NCBI GenBank assembly: GCA_938003765.1
Contig: CALKYE010000197.1
Location: 1-21,170, forward strand
Source: an uncultured Planctomycetia bacterium
Lineage (GTDB): Bacteria > Planctomycetota > UBA1135 > GCA-002686595
Direction of reading: 5' to 3'
DNA length: 21,170 nt
Part shown: piece by piece, positions 1-7,756 of the stretch
Position numbering within the stretch: the stretch's first letter is position 1
Layout: each line of letters starts with the position of its first letter
Notes under the pieces: generated by a model
The model's input: the letters and a program-made list of their open reading frames with translations, nothing else
Told to the model about the DNA's origin: nothing
Databases searched by the model: none
Program-made: the position numbers and the translations under genes

Positions 1-683
1 CGCAGGCCTCGATCAACAACAAGGAAGCGATCCTCAAGGCCGCGCGCGAGCACGTCGACAGCGTGATGCTGTGCTCCGAGCCGTTCTCCGTCGCGTACGG
101 CATCGACATGCTCGACGACACGCTGGTCATCGACATCGGCGCGGGCACGACGGACCTGTGCCGCATGCACGGCACGATGCCCGAGGACGCCGACCAGATC
201 ACCAACACCTTCGCCGGCGACCACATCGACGAGACGCTCGCCGCGCTGATCCGCGAGAAGCACCCCGAGGCGCAGTTCTCGATCCAGATGATCAAGTCCA
301 TCAAGGAGAAGCACTCCAACGTCGCCGACAACATGCCGGCGGTGGTGGTGAACTTCCCCGTGAAGGGCAAGCCCACTCCGTTCGACATCACCGCGCTGGT
401 GCGCCAGGCGTGCCGCTCGATCGTGCCTCCGATGGTCGACGCGATCGGCGAGCTGATCGGCACCTTCGACCCGGAGTTCCAGGAGCGGCTGAAGAACCGC
501 GTGCTCCTGGGCGGCGGCGGCAGCCAGATCACCGGCCTGGACGCTGAGATCGAGCGTCAGATGCACGAGCGCCTGGGCGGCGGCAAGGTCCTGAAGGTCC
601 AGGAGCCGATGTACGGCGGCGCGAACGGCGCGCTGAAGATCGCCCACGACATGCCCGCGGAGTACTGGGAGAAGCTGCGCTGA
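1..683 (+). CDS. MamK-like bacterial actin (MreB/Mbl fold), 3' part only
   Basis: This is an actin-fold ATPase that should polymerise into cytoplasmic filaments. The window cuts off its 5' end. The frame is open from base 3, and the first GTG (63) is internal because upstream codons still encode conserved-looking protein. Visible signatures are the phosphate-2 loop VIDIGAGTTDLC (about 122-157) and the adenosine-binding loop LLGGGGSQITG (about 507-539). Segments such as SEPFSVAYGID, GTTDLCRMHGT and the C-terminal MPAEYWEKL resemble, from memory, the MamK family of magnetosome-aligning actins (SEPF.VGYG.D, PP.YW) more than housekeeping MreB. The phosphate-1 motif lies outside the window. No other magnetosome gene is visible, so a magnetosome role is not supported; MamK-like actins also occur in non-magnetotactic bacteria. 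A short 44-nt gap separates it from the next gene on the same strand. Confidence 0.82.
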   Translation, partial: QASINNKEAILKAAREHVDSVMLCSEPFSVAYGIDMLDDTLVIDIGAGTTDLCRMHGTMPEDADQITNTFAGDHIDETLAALIREKHPEAQFSIQMIKSIKEKHSNVADNMPAVVVNFPVKGKPTPFDITALVRQACRSIVPPMVDAIGELIGTFDPEFQERLKNRVLLGGGGSQITGLDAEIERQMHERLGGGKVLKVQEPMYGGANGALKIAHDMPAEYWEKLR

Positions 684-727
684 ACCTGTTTTGCGGGGCA
701 TGGCATCCTGGGGGGTGAAAGCGCCTC

Positions 728-3700
728 ATGGACGACCTCCCGCAATCTCTGCCGGCCACCGACCTGCTCCTGGAGCACTCGGAGTTCCTGGCGGCGCTCT
801 CGGCGCGGCTCGTCTCGAGCGGCGCCGACGCTGAGGACCTGCTCCAGGAGACCTGGCTGAGCGCGCTGCGCCACCCGCCGGCCGACGCTGGCGCGGTGCG
901 CGCGTGGCTGGCCAAGGTGGTGCGCAACCACGCGCGCCAGCAGCATCGCAGCCGCCGCCGACGTGCGGCGCGCGAGCAGTGGGTGGCGCGCGACGAGGGA
1001 CTGCCGTCGACCGACGACATCGTCGCTCGCGAGAACGCGCGACGCGCGGTGGTGGATTCGCTGAGCGAGCTCGCCGAGCCCTACCGCTCGACGTTGCTCC
1101 TGCGCTTCTACGAGGACCTCCCTCCGCGCGACGTCGCCGCGAGGCTCGGCGTGCCGGTGGAGACCGTGCGCACGCGCCTCAAGCGCGGACTGGCGCTGCT
1201 GCGTGAAAACCTCGACCGCCGCAACGGCGGCGACCGCAGCGCGTGGACCAGCGCGTTGCTCCCGCTCGCGCTCGGCGAGCTGCCGCTTCCGAGCGCCAGC
1301 ACGTCCGCGTCGTTGACGCCGCTCACGCTTCCGTTCGGGCTGCTCACGTTGCTCGTCGCCGCCTTGCTGTGGGGGACTCGCGACTGGCGCAGCGACGAGG
1401 TCGCGCCAGCGGCGCCTGCGCCGCAGGTTGCGCAAACGCAAGCCGCAGGAGACGTGAGCGGAGCGGCGACGCTGCGGAGCGCTGGCGAGCGCGGGCAGGT
1501 TCGACGGGCCTACGCGGTGCGCTTGGTGTTCGACGATGACGACGGCCCCGCGGCGGGGCTGGAGGCGTCGCTCGTCCGCCAGAACGACAGCGAGCCGCCG
1601 CAGGCCTGGATCAGCGATGGCGAGGGAAGCGCGCCCGCGGAGCTGCTGCTCGCGCCGGGTGACTCGATCCGCGTGCTGCCGTCGCGCGTCAGTCGCGCGC
1701 TCGAACTCACGTTGGACGAGTTGTCGCTGCAGGGCGAGTTCGTGGAGTTGCGCATCGCGCGCGCCTCGTCCGCGCGCGGGCGCGTCGTCGACGGAGCGTC
1801 GCGTCCGGTGGCCGGCGCGCTCGTGTGGGCGGCTGCGCCGACCGCGGCGTTGCTCGAAAACGGCGCTCCGAGCGAGCCGCTCACCTCGGCGATCAGTGAC
1901 GCCTCCGGCGAGTTCGAGCTGCTGGAGTTGCCGTTCTCGTTCTACGTGCACGCGCAGGACGGCGAGCGCACGCTGTTGCGCGGCGCGCACGTTCAAAGTC
2001 GCGAGCACCGGGCGCACCCCGACCTCGAGCTGCGGCTCGAGCAGGGCTGGCTAGCGAGCGGCCGTGTGGTGGACGCTGGCGGCGCTCCGCTGGCGGGCGT
2101 GCGCATCCGGACTTCGACGCACGACCTGCGCGGCGGCGGACGCGCTGCTTCCGAGAGCGTCCTGTCGTGGCGCAACCTCTTGCGCAGCAGCTGGACCACC
2201 GACGCCGACGGTCGCTTCGAGATCCGCGGGCTGGCGCCGATCGCGCACAACCTCGGGTTCGAACTCGAAGGGTTCCGCACGTTCGGACTGCGCGTCACGG
2301 GGCCGGACTGGAACGAGACCGTCGTGCTCGAGCGGGACACCGAGCTGGTGTTCGAGCTGCGCGATGCGCGCGGCGCCGCGCTCGCCGGGGACGTGAGCGT
2401 GCTCAGCGAGTCGGGGCGCTCGACGCCGCACGCAGCGCTCGATGGCCAGGTCTCGATGTTCATCGACTCGAGTGAGCGCTCAGCCTTCGTGCGCTCGCGC
2501 GCCATCGGGTTCGCGACGCAGTGGTTCGTGCTGGACCTGAACGGGGACGCGCGCACCACGCGCGTGCTGCAGTTCGAAGCGGAACGCCGTCTGACGGTGC
2601 GCGTCGAGGACGAGCGCGGCGAGCCCGTGCCCGACGCCAGCGTGGCCGCGCTGGGCGAAGTCGGGCGAGCTCTCGGGAGTCGCATCGCGCCGGAGCTGGC
2701 CGCGGCGCTGCTGGAGATCTCGCGCGCGCAGGTGGGCGTCGATGCACGCGTGTCTCTCGGCGGACTGCCGCACGAAGGCGTGACCGTCGAGGTCAGCGCG
2801 CCGGGCTTCGCGACGGCGCGCCTTCACGACGTACGCGGCCAGGCGGAGCTCCGAGTCGTGCTCGAGCGGGCCACGCTCGAACTTCCGCGCCTCGAGCTCA
2901 GCGCGCGAGCGCTCGGCACGGGGGCGCCTGTCGCGGGCTGCATCGTCACCGCGCGCAGCGATTCTGTCGGCGGCGTGCTCTCACTCGTCTCGCGTTTCGA
3001 CGGCTCCGCCGAGTTGCCGCTGCCGCAACAAGGGCTGTGGAGCTTGTACGCGCAAGCGCCCGGCTACGCGCCGCTGATTCGACGCTGGCGCGAGGGCGAC
3101 GAGCCGAAGGTCGAGTTCGAATTCGCCGCGGAGCGATCCGTGAGCGTGCTCGCGCGCGACCTGCGCGGCGCGCCGGTCCATCCCGCGCGTTTGGTCGTGT
3201 CGGACGAACGCGGCGCGCCGCTCCCGAGCGCCATCAGCGCGACCTACTGGGCCAACTACATCGAGATGCCCGAGCAGGGCGAGGTGGTCGTGCGCGGTCT
3301 GCCGGCCGCGCGCGTGCGTTTGACGCTGCGTTCCGCGCACCTCGAGGGCGCGGAATCGATGCTCGTCGACCTGCGCGAGGAAACCGATGCGCGCGTCGTG
3401 CTCGAGATCCCGGCGGATCTGTCGTCGCCGCGCGCGCGCGTCGAGTTCGAGATCCCCGCCGGATTCGCCAGCACGCCCGTCCAGCCCCGCTCGGAAGGCG
3501 CGGCGGAGCCTCGCTCGCGCGGTCGCCGCGCCGCCGCGCCGCGATTGCTCGTGTGGGATGCGAGCGGCGTGCTGTGCGGACGCTACCGCTTCGAGCTGGA
3601 CGAAACGGGCGAGCCGCGCTTCCTCCAACCGTGGACGATGATGATCTTGCGCTTCGACAGCGATGGCGTGCTCGAGGCTGCGGGGCAGCAGCGGCTCGAG

Positions 3701-3880
3701 GGCGACGCGTTGTTCACGGACTTCGGACCGGTTGTCGCGCCCCAGAGCCGACGCGTCAGTGTGCTGGCGCCCGCTGCCGGCGGTCGAGCCGCGCTGGAAA
3801 TCGACGGGGCGGAGGTGATGAGCGCCCACTTCGCGCCGCCCTACGACGCGCCGCAGCGCTTCGCCCCCGTGGCTCGCTGA
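728..3880 (+). CDS. ECF-type sigma factor fused to a TM segment and extracytoplasmic carboxypeptidase-regulatory-like repeats
   Basis: This 1050-aa protein begins as an ECF sigma-70 factor. Region 2 is about residues 14-85 (DAEDLLQETWLSAL near 34-47). Region 4 is about 108-163, with an HTH around PPRDVAARLGVPVETVRTRLKRG. A hydrophobic segment at about 197-215 is the only clear membrane span. It is followed by an Ala/Pro/Gln linker and a long beta-rich region. That region has repeats of the GRVVD-x-P-V/L-A-G type at about 351 and 445 and a related unit at about 620 (VEDERGEPVPDASV), typical of CarboxypepD_reg/SpaA-like beta-sandwiches. The predicted topology is sigma domain in the cytoplasm and repeats outside. 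ECF factors with large C-terminal extensions are known in Planctomycetota; the ligand and target promoters are unknown. A G-rich Shine-Dalgarno-like stretch (about 711-718) precedes ATG 728. The polypeptide is continuous, with no frameshift, so the fusion looks genuine. Confidence 0.87.
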   Translation: MDDLPQSLPATDLLLEHSEFLAALSARLVSSGADAEDLLQETWLSALRHPPADAGAVRAWLAKVVRNHARQQHRSRRRRAAREQWVARDEGLPSTDDIVARENARRAVVDSLSELAEPYRSTLLLRFYEDLPPRDVAARLGVPVETVRTRLKRGLALLRENLDRRNGGDRSAWTSALLPLALGELPLPSASTSASLTPLTLPFGLLTLLVAALLWGTRDWRSDEVAPAAPAPQVAQTQAAGDVSGAATLRSAGERGQVRRAYAVRLVFDDDDGPAAGLEASLVRQNDSEPPQAWISDGEGSAPAELLLAPGDSIRVLPSRVSRALELTLDELSLQGEFVELRIARASSARGRVVDGASRPVAGALVWAAAPTAALLENGAPSEPLTSAISDASGEFELLELPFSFYVHAQDGERTLLRGAHVQSREHRAHPDLELRLEQGWLASGRVVDAGGAPLAGVRIRTSTHDLRGGGRAASESVLSWRNLLRSSWTTDADGRFEIRGLAPIAHNLGFELEGFRTFGLRVTGPDWNETVVLERDTELVFELRDARGAALAGDVSVLSESGRSTPHAALDGQVSMFIDSSERSAFVRSRAIGFATQWFVLDLNGDARTTRVLQFEAERRLTVRVEDERGEPVPDASVAALGEVGRALGSRIAPELAAALLEISRAQVGVDARVSLGGLPHEGVTVEVSAPGFATARLHDVRGQAELRVVLERATLELPRLELSARALGTGAPVAGCIVTARSDSVGGVLSLVSRFDGSAELPLPQQGLWSLYAQAPGYAPLIRRWREGDEPKVEFEFAAERSVSVLARDLRGAPVHPARLVVSDERGAPLPSAISATYWANYIEMPEQGEVVVRGLPAARVRLTLRSAHLEGAESMLVDLREETDARVVLEIPADLSSPRARVEFEIPAGFASTPVQPRSEGAAEPRSRGRRAAAPRLLVWDASGVLCGRYRFELDETGEPRFLQPWTMMILRFDSDGVLEAAGQQRLEGDALFTDFGPVVAPQSRRVSVLAPAAGGRAALEIDGAEVMSAHFAPPYDAPQRFAPVAR

Positions 3881-3888
3881 GCCTGGTG

Positions 3889-3907
3889 AGGGCGCGCACT
3901 GCGCCCT
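3889..3907 (+). terminator. Candidate terminator hairpin after the sigma-fusion gene
   Basis: A perfect 7-bp inverted repeat (AGGGCGC, 5-nt loop, GCGCCCT) starts 8 nt after the stop codon. No T-run follows, so it may only stabilise the 3' end. Confidence 0.4.
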
Positions 3908-3958
3908 GTCGCGTACGGGGACTCCGCTCGACGTTCGCGGAGCGCCGCGACGGGCTGC

Positions 3959-3964
3959 TACGAT
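3959..3964 (+). promoter_or_regulatory. -10-like box TACGAT for the DUF983 gene
   Basis: TACGAT ends 6 nt before the GTG start at 3971, so transcription would begin at or next to the start codon. No Shine-Dalgarno sequence is present. The best -35-like hexamer is a weak TTCGCG at 3934 with a 19-nt spacer. Confidence 0.5.
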
Positions 3965-3970
3965 CGCCGC

Positions 3971-4375
3971 GTGTTCACTCCCGAGGAGCGCGAGGCGCTG
4001 AGCTGGCGGCTGCTGTTCGTCCGCCGGGCGTTCGCCCAGCGCTGTCCGCAGTGCGGTCAGGGCCCCCTGTTCGCGTCCTTCGCGCGCCTCCACGCGCGCT
4101 GTTCGGAGTGCGGGCTGCTGTACCGCCGAGAAGCCGGCGCGCAGACGGGCGCGATGTACCTGACCGCGACCGTCACCGAACTCTTCGCCGCAGCGCTCGC
4201 GCTGTCGCTGTTCTTCCTCACGGACCTCGGGACGACGCAGGCCATCGCCCTGGGCGTCGTCATCGTGCTCGTGTTCTCCTACGCCGTTTTGCCGCGCGCG
4301 ATGGCGCTGTGGACGGCGGTCGAATACGCCACGGACGTCTCCAACCGCGAACCGTGGACCTCGCCGCGTCGCTAG
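3971..4375 (+). CDS. DUF983 family small membrane protein with two CxxC zinc-ribbon motifs
   Basis: This 134-aa protein matches the DUF983 family (PF06170). It has an N-terminal CPQCGQGPLF motif, a second CSECGLLYRRE motif and then GAMY, the conserved family order. The four cysteines probably bind zinc. Two hydrophobic segments follow (about residues 60-80 and 83-103), so it should sit in the inner membrane with the zinc ribbon on the cytoplasmic side. Its biochemical function is not known. The start is GTG, chosen because the family motif begins shortly after it and because a -10-like box lies directly upstream; that placement suggests a leaderless transcript. It stands alone between the sigma-fusion gene and ferredoxin, with its own promoter-like sequence. 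Confidence 0.85.
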   Translation: MFTPEEREALSWRLLFVRRAFAQRCPQCGQGPLFASFARLHARCSECGLLYRREAGAQTGAMYLTATVTELFAAALALSLFFLTDLGTTQAIALGVVIVLVFSYAVLPRAMALWTAVEYATDVSNREPWTSPRR

Positions 4376-4406
4376 CCTCCGCGCCCGACTCCGTTCGGCG
4401 AGGGGC

Positions 4407-4434
4407 TTTACGCGCGGGGTCGAATGTGGACAAT
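4407..4434 (+). promoter_or_regulatory. Candidate promoter for fdxA
   Basis: TTTACG (4407-4412) and GACAAT (4429-4434) are separated by 16 nt, close to the sigma-70 layout and the only pair here with a recognisable -35. Transcription would start near 4441. A Shine-Dalgarno-like GAAAGGA (4446-4452) then lies 11 nt ahead of ATG 4464. Confidence 0.45.
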
Positions 4435-4463
4435 CCGCCGCCCTCGAAAGGACCCCTCGATCC

Positions 4464-4802
4464 ATGACCTACGTCGTCGCCGAACCCTGCGTCAAGTGCA
4501 AGTACACCGACTGTGTCGACGTCTGCCCGGTCGACTGCTTCTACGAGGGCGAGAACTTCCTCGTCATCAACCCTGACGAGTGCATCGACTGCGGCGCGTG
4601 CGTCCCCGAGTGCCCCACGGAGGCGATCTTCAGCGAAGACGATCTCCCCGAGAAGTGGGCCGAGTACAAGGACATCAACGCGCGCCTCGCCGGGAAGTGG
4701 CCGGGCATCACCTCCAAGAAGGAGCCGCTCGACGACGCCGACGAGTGGAAGAGCGTCGAAGCCAAGCGCGAGCACCTGTCCGAGAAGCCGTTCTCGGGCT
4801 GA
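4464..4802 (+). CDS. fdxA: Seven-iron ferredoxin FdxA ([3Fe-4S][4Fe-4S])
   Basis: This small cytoplasmic electron carrier is 112 aa long and closely follows the Azotobacter ferredoxin I pattern. Counting from Met1, Cys9, Cys17 and Cys50 match the three ligands of the [3Fe-4S] cluster. Cys21, Cys40, Cys43 and Cys46 match the [4Fe-4S] ligands, and Cys25 matches the extra non-ligand cysteine. Cys12 (CVKC) is also conserved in that family. The C-terminal part (LPEKWAEYKDIN, then WPGITSKKEPLDDADEW) is the usual cap of this family, so the protein is full length. It has its own promoter-like sequence and a good ribosome binding site, and is followed by a hairpin, so it is probably monocistronic. Its redox partners cannot be inferred from the neighbours. 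Confidence 0.96.
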   Translation: MTYVVAEPCVKCKYTDCVDVCPVDCFYEGENFLVINPDECIDCGACVPECPTEAIFSEDDLPEKWAEYKDINARLAGKWPGITSKKEPLDDADEWKSVEAKREHLSEKPFSG

Positions 4803-4816
4803 GCGCTCGAGGAAGC

Positions 4817-4848
4817 GCGCGCCTTCGGAATCGCGCGCCCTCGGAATC
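4817..4848. repeat. Tandem 16-mer repeat, two copies
   Basis: Two abutting 16-nt units (4817-4832 and 4833-4848; GCGCGCC-t/c-TCGGAATC) differ at one base. They lie in the non-coding spacer after fdxA. The second unit can also form a small CTCGG/CCGAG hairpin. Confidence 0.75.
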
Positions 4849-4861
4849 CCGAGTGAGGAGT

Positions 4862-4887
4862 CGCGCCGGTGCGATTGCGCCGGCGCG
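4862..4887 (+). terminator. GC-rich hairpin after fdxA
   Basis: A perfect 8-bp stem (CGCGCCGG / CCGGCGCG) with a 10-nt loop lies 59 nt downstream of the fdxA stop. No T-run follows, so termination would be weak or factor-dependent. Confidence 0.45.
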
Positions 4888-4968
4888 CTGCGTTGGAGCG
4901 GGCTGCCGCAAGCCGTGAGTGCGGCCTGCGCCGATGCTCTGGGAACCCCGCGGAGGGGCGAAACGTCG

Positions 4969-4974
4969 TAGTCT
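4969..4974 (+). promoter_or_regulatory. -10-like box TAGTCT for the protease gene
   Basis: TAGTCT fits the TANNNT boxes seen upstream of other genes in the window. Transcription would begin near 4981, giving a leader of about 115 nt before ATG 5097. No convincing -35 is visible. Confidence 0.35.
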
Positions 4975-4978
4975 TGTC

Positions 4979-5019
4979 CGGGGATCGGGCCGGCCCGCTG
5001 GGCCAGGCGCCGGTCCCCG
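4979..5019 (+). other. Two-level stem-loop at the predicted 5' end of the protease mRNA
   Basis: An outer stem CGGGGA (4979-4984) / TCCCCG (5014-5019) encloses an inner hairpin GGCCC (4992-4996), loop GCT, GGGCC (5000-5004). It sits right where the transcript is predicted to start, so it may protect the 5' end or affect translation. It matches no riboswitch I recognise. Confidence 0.3.
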
Positions 5020-5096
5020 ACGGTTTCGTCCCCAACCGCGTCCTCTCCACCCCGTCTGCTCCCGTCAGGGATCACCAGCAGGAGTCCCCAGCATCC

Positions 5097-7439
5097 ATGA
5101 GCACCCCCTCCTCACGCCGCGCAGCGTTCGCGCTGGCCGTTGCACTGCTCTGCGCCCCGGCCGTCGCCCAGGACACGCCGCCCTCGCAGGTCGTGGACCT
5201 CGCGCACGACACCGGGCCGGTCGCGAACGACGGCGGCCAACTGGCCGTGGTCGCGAGCTTCGTGGCCAGCTCAGCCGGCGCCGAGTGGATGCGGCTGTAC
5301 TTCTCCGAGGTCTCGCTCGCAGGCGACGTGCTCGCCGGCACGGGCGCGCGCCTGCGGATGACCTCGCTCTACGACGGCGCGGTGCAGGAGCTCAACGCGA
5401 TCCACGTCGCGCAGTGGCAGCGCTCGAGCGCGTACTTCAACGGCGACTCCGTGCTGGTCGAAGTGCTCGCGCTTCCGCAGACGGGAGAGAGTCGCGTGCA
5501 ACTGTCCCACGCGGTGACGAGCGCCGGCGGTCCTCCCGAGTCGATCTGCTTTGCGACCGACGATCGCGTCCTGTCGAGCGATCCGCGCGCCGGCCGCTTG
5601 CTGCCGGTCGGCTGCACCGGCTGGATCATCAACGACTGCAACTCGTGCCAGCTCACGGCCGGCCACTGCTCGACCTCAGCGGGCAGTCTCGACGTGCTGC
5701 AGTTCAACGTCCCGCTGTCGACCTCGAGCGGAGCGCTCCAGCATCCGCCTCCGCAGGACCAGTACGCGGTCGACGACAGCTCGACGCAGTCGAACGGCGG
5801 CCAGGGAGTCGGCAATGACTACGCCTACTTCGGCTGCTTCCCCAACGCGGGCACGGGTTTGACTCCCTTCCAGGCGCAGGGCCAGCGCTACACGCTGACT
5901 GCGCCGCCGACGTTCAACTCCTCGCAGAACATCCGCATCACCGGCTACGGCACGCGCAGCTCGCCCGCCGAGTGGAATCAGGTGCAGGAGACGCACGCTG
6001 GTCCGTGGACCGTGTTCAGCGGCACGCAGCTCAGCTATCAAGCCGACACCACCGGCGGCAACTCGGGTTCGCCGATCATTCACGACCCCAGCGGCGTCGC
6101 CATCGGCATCCACACGCACGGCGGCTGCTCGAGCGGCGGGGGAGCGAACAACGGCACCGCGTCGATTCACTCCGGGCTCCAGGGCTTCCTCTCGACGCCG
6201 CAAGGTGTCTGCGCAGCGGGTCTGAGCATCGTCGGGGCGCTCCCTGGGCAGTTGTCGGTCGGAGCGAGCGCGCCGGTGTCGGTGCAAGTCGCCGGCGCCT
6301 TCGTCCCCGGCTCGGTCACGCTGCACTACTCCTACGACGGCGGCGCGTTCACGCCCGTCGCGATGACGCCGGGCGCGTCGAGCACGTTCAGCGCTCAACT
6401 GCCCGCGCCGAGCTGCGGCGATGCGCCGCGCTTCTACTTCAGCGTCGCCAATCCGACCTGTGGTGTCCTCACGCAACCGGCGGGCGCGCCCACGGCGTTC
6501 TTCGCGGCGACCGTGCTGGGCTTCGAAGTCAGCCTGCGCGACGAGAACTTCGAGGTCGACACCGGCTGGACGACTGCGGTGAGCGGCGCCTCGTCCGGGC
6601 AGTGGGAGCGCGGCGTGCCGGTGAACGATCCGAGCTGGGCCTATGACCCGGCCGCGGACTTCGACGGCTCGGGTCGGTGCTGGCTCACGCAGAACGCGGC
6701 CGGCAACACCGACGTCGACGGCGGCGCGGTCAGCCTGACCTCGCCCGCGCTCGATCTCGAGGGCGGCGCGGCGCTGCTGCGCTACGCCTACTACTTGAAC
6801 CTGACCAACACCGACGGCTCCGATCGACTGCTGGTCGAAATGTCGGCCAACGGTCTCGCCGGTCCCTGGGTGGCGATCGCCACGCACACCGACAACGGAG
6901 GCACGAGCTGGCGCACGAACGAAGTCTCTGCCGCCGCCATCAGCGGGGCGGGCCTGTCGTTCACGTCGGACATGCGCGTGCGCTTCACCGCGAACGACGG
7001 CGGAGCTGCGTCGATCGTCGAAGCGGGTGTCGACGCGTTCGAAGTCGTGCGCTCGGCTTGCTCGGCGTTCGAGAACTACTGCGTGAGCGGCGCGAGCGGT
7101 TCGCAGATCAGCGCGACCGGCTCGTCCAGCATCGCGGCCAACAACCTGGGGCTGCACGCGAGCAACGTGGGTGTGGGTCGCAACGGTCTGTTCTTCTACT
7201 CGACCGCCAAGCAGAGCACTCCGTTCGGCCTGGGCACGCGCTGCGTGGCTTCGCCTTCGTCGCGCTTGCCGCTCACCAACTCGGGCGCGGGCACGACGCT
7301 GGACACCGCGGTGAACTACGGCGCGCTGCCGGCCTCCGGTCAGATTCAGGCCGGCGACCTGTGGAACTTCCAGTGCTGGTTCCGCGCTGGCAGCGCCTCG
7401 GACCTCTCCGACGGCCTGCAGATCATCTTCACGCCGTGA
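5097..7439 (+). CDS. Secreted trypsin-like serine protease with C-terminal beta modules
   Basis: This 780-aa exported protein begins with a signal peptide (RR, a hydrophobic stretch, then AVAQ; cleavage near residue 25). The catalytic triad is visible: His190 in LTAGHC, Asp241 in NDYAYF and Ser323 in GGNSGSP, in chymotrypsin-fold order. Next comes an Ig-like stretch (about 378-475), a jelly-roll/MAM-like segment (about 480-660; WERGVPVNDPSW through VDAFEV) and a final 120-residue beta domain that begins at YCVSGASGS and ends DGLQIIFTP. The last module resembles a C-terminal domain I associate with secreted planctomycete proteins. ATG 5097 is preferred over upstream in-frame codons: it gives a proper signal peptide and has CAGGAG at 5079-5084. 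Its substrate is unknown. A strong terminator follows. Confidence 0.85.
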   Translation: MSTPSSRRAAFALAVALLCAPAVAQDTPPSQVVDLAHDTGPVANDGGQLAVVASFVASSAGAEWMRLYFSEVSLAGDVLAGTGARLRMTSLYDGAVQELNAIHVAQWQRSSAYFNGDSVLVEVLALPQTGESRVQLSHAVTSAGGPPESICFATDDRVLSSDPRAGRLLPVGCTGWIINDCNSCQLTAGHCSTSAGSLDVLQFNVPLSTSSGALQHPPPQDQYAVDDSSTQSNGGQGVGNDYAYFGCFPNAGTGLTPFQAQGQRYTLTAPPTFNSSQNIRITGYGTRSSPAEWNQVQETHAGPWTVFSGTQLSYQADTTGGNSGSPIIHDPSGVAIGIHTHGGCSSGGGANNGTASIHSGLQGFLSTPQGVCAAGLSIVGALPGQLSVGASAPVSVQVAGAFVPGSVTLHYSYDGGAFTPVAMTPGASSTFSAQLPAPSCGDAPRFYFSVANPTCGVLTQPAGAPTAFFAATVLGFEVSLRDENFEVDTGWTTAVSGASSGQWERGVPVNDPSWAYDPAADFDGSGRCWLTQNAAGNTDVDGGAVSLTSPALDLEGGAALLRYAYYLNLTNTDGSDRLLVEMSANGLAGPWVAIATHTDNGGTSWRTNEVSAAAISGAGLSFTSDMRVRFTANDGGAASIVEAGVDAFEVVRSACSAFENYCVSGASGSQISATGSSSIAANNLGLHASNVGVGRNGLFFYSTAKQSTPFGLGTRCVASPSSRLPLTNSGAGTTLDTAVNYGALPASGQIQAGDLWNFQCWFRAGSASDLSDGLQIIFTP

Positions 7440-7452
7440 GCTGAGTTCTCTG

Positions 7453-7481
7453 CGCGCGCCCCGGACCAACTCCGGCGCGCG
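7453..7481 (+). terminator. First hairpin after the protease gene
   Basis: Arms CGCGCG + CCGGA and TCCGG + CGCGCG pair for 11 bp, with a two-C bulge and a 5-nt loop. It starts 13 nt after the stop codon and precedes the stronger terminator at 7498. Confidence 0.5.
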
Positions 7482-7497
7482 TCGCGTGCTTCTCGAA

Positions 7498-7540
7498 CGC
7501 GAGGCCAGCCGCGCGCTGCGGCTGGCCTCGTGGTGTTTCT
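7498..7540 (+). terminator. Strong intrinsic terminator
   Basis: A perfect 13-bp stem (7500-7512 with 7518-7530, GAGGCCAGCCGC type), extendable to 15 bp with one G-T pair, closes a 5-nt loop. It is followed by T-rich TGGTGTTTCT (7531-7540). This is the best intrinsic terminator in the window and ends the protease transcript. The remaining spacer, 7541-7756, shows no gene, RNA or repeat I can support. Confidence 0.8.
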
Positions 7541-7756
7541 CGAGACGTGGATGCGTGGGAACGCGATGCGTCGCATCCGGACGCGAAGTCGCCCGTCGTT
7601 GGCGATCCGTCGGCCGCGGCGCGTCGGTGAGTCGCGCCACGCGAGCCGAATCTTCCGCGAGCTCTGTCGGGAGTCGCCGACCAACGATCCGCGCGGGGCC
7701 GACGGCAAGTTGGCTCACGCACACAGGGACGACTGCTCGCTCGCGCCCCGCCTTCC

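Noticed and set aside
2521..4467. 648-codon plus-strand open frame overlapping sigma fusion, DUF983 and fdxA start
   Set aside because: It is low-complexity Arg/Ala sequence in a different frame from three recognised proteins.
4869..5096. Longer N-terminus for the protease from an upstream in-frame start
   Set aside because: It would bury the signal peptide and translate through the predicted promoter and leader hairpin. ATG 5097 has a ribosome binding site and gives a normal signal peptide.
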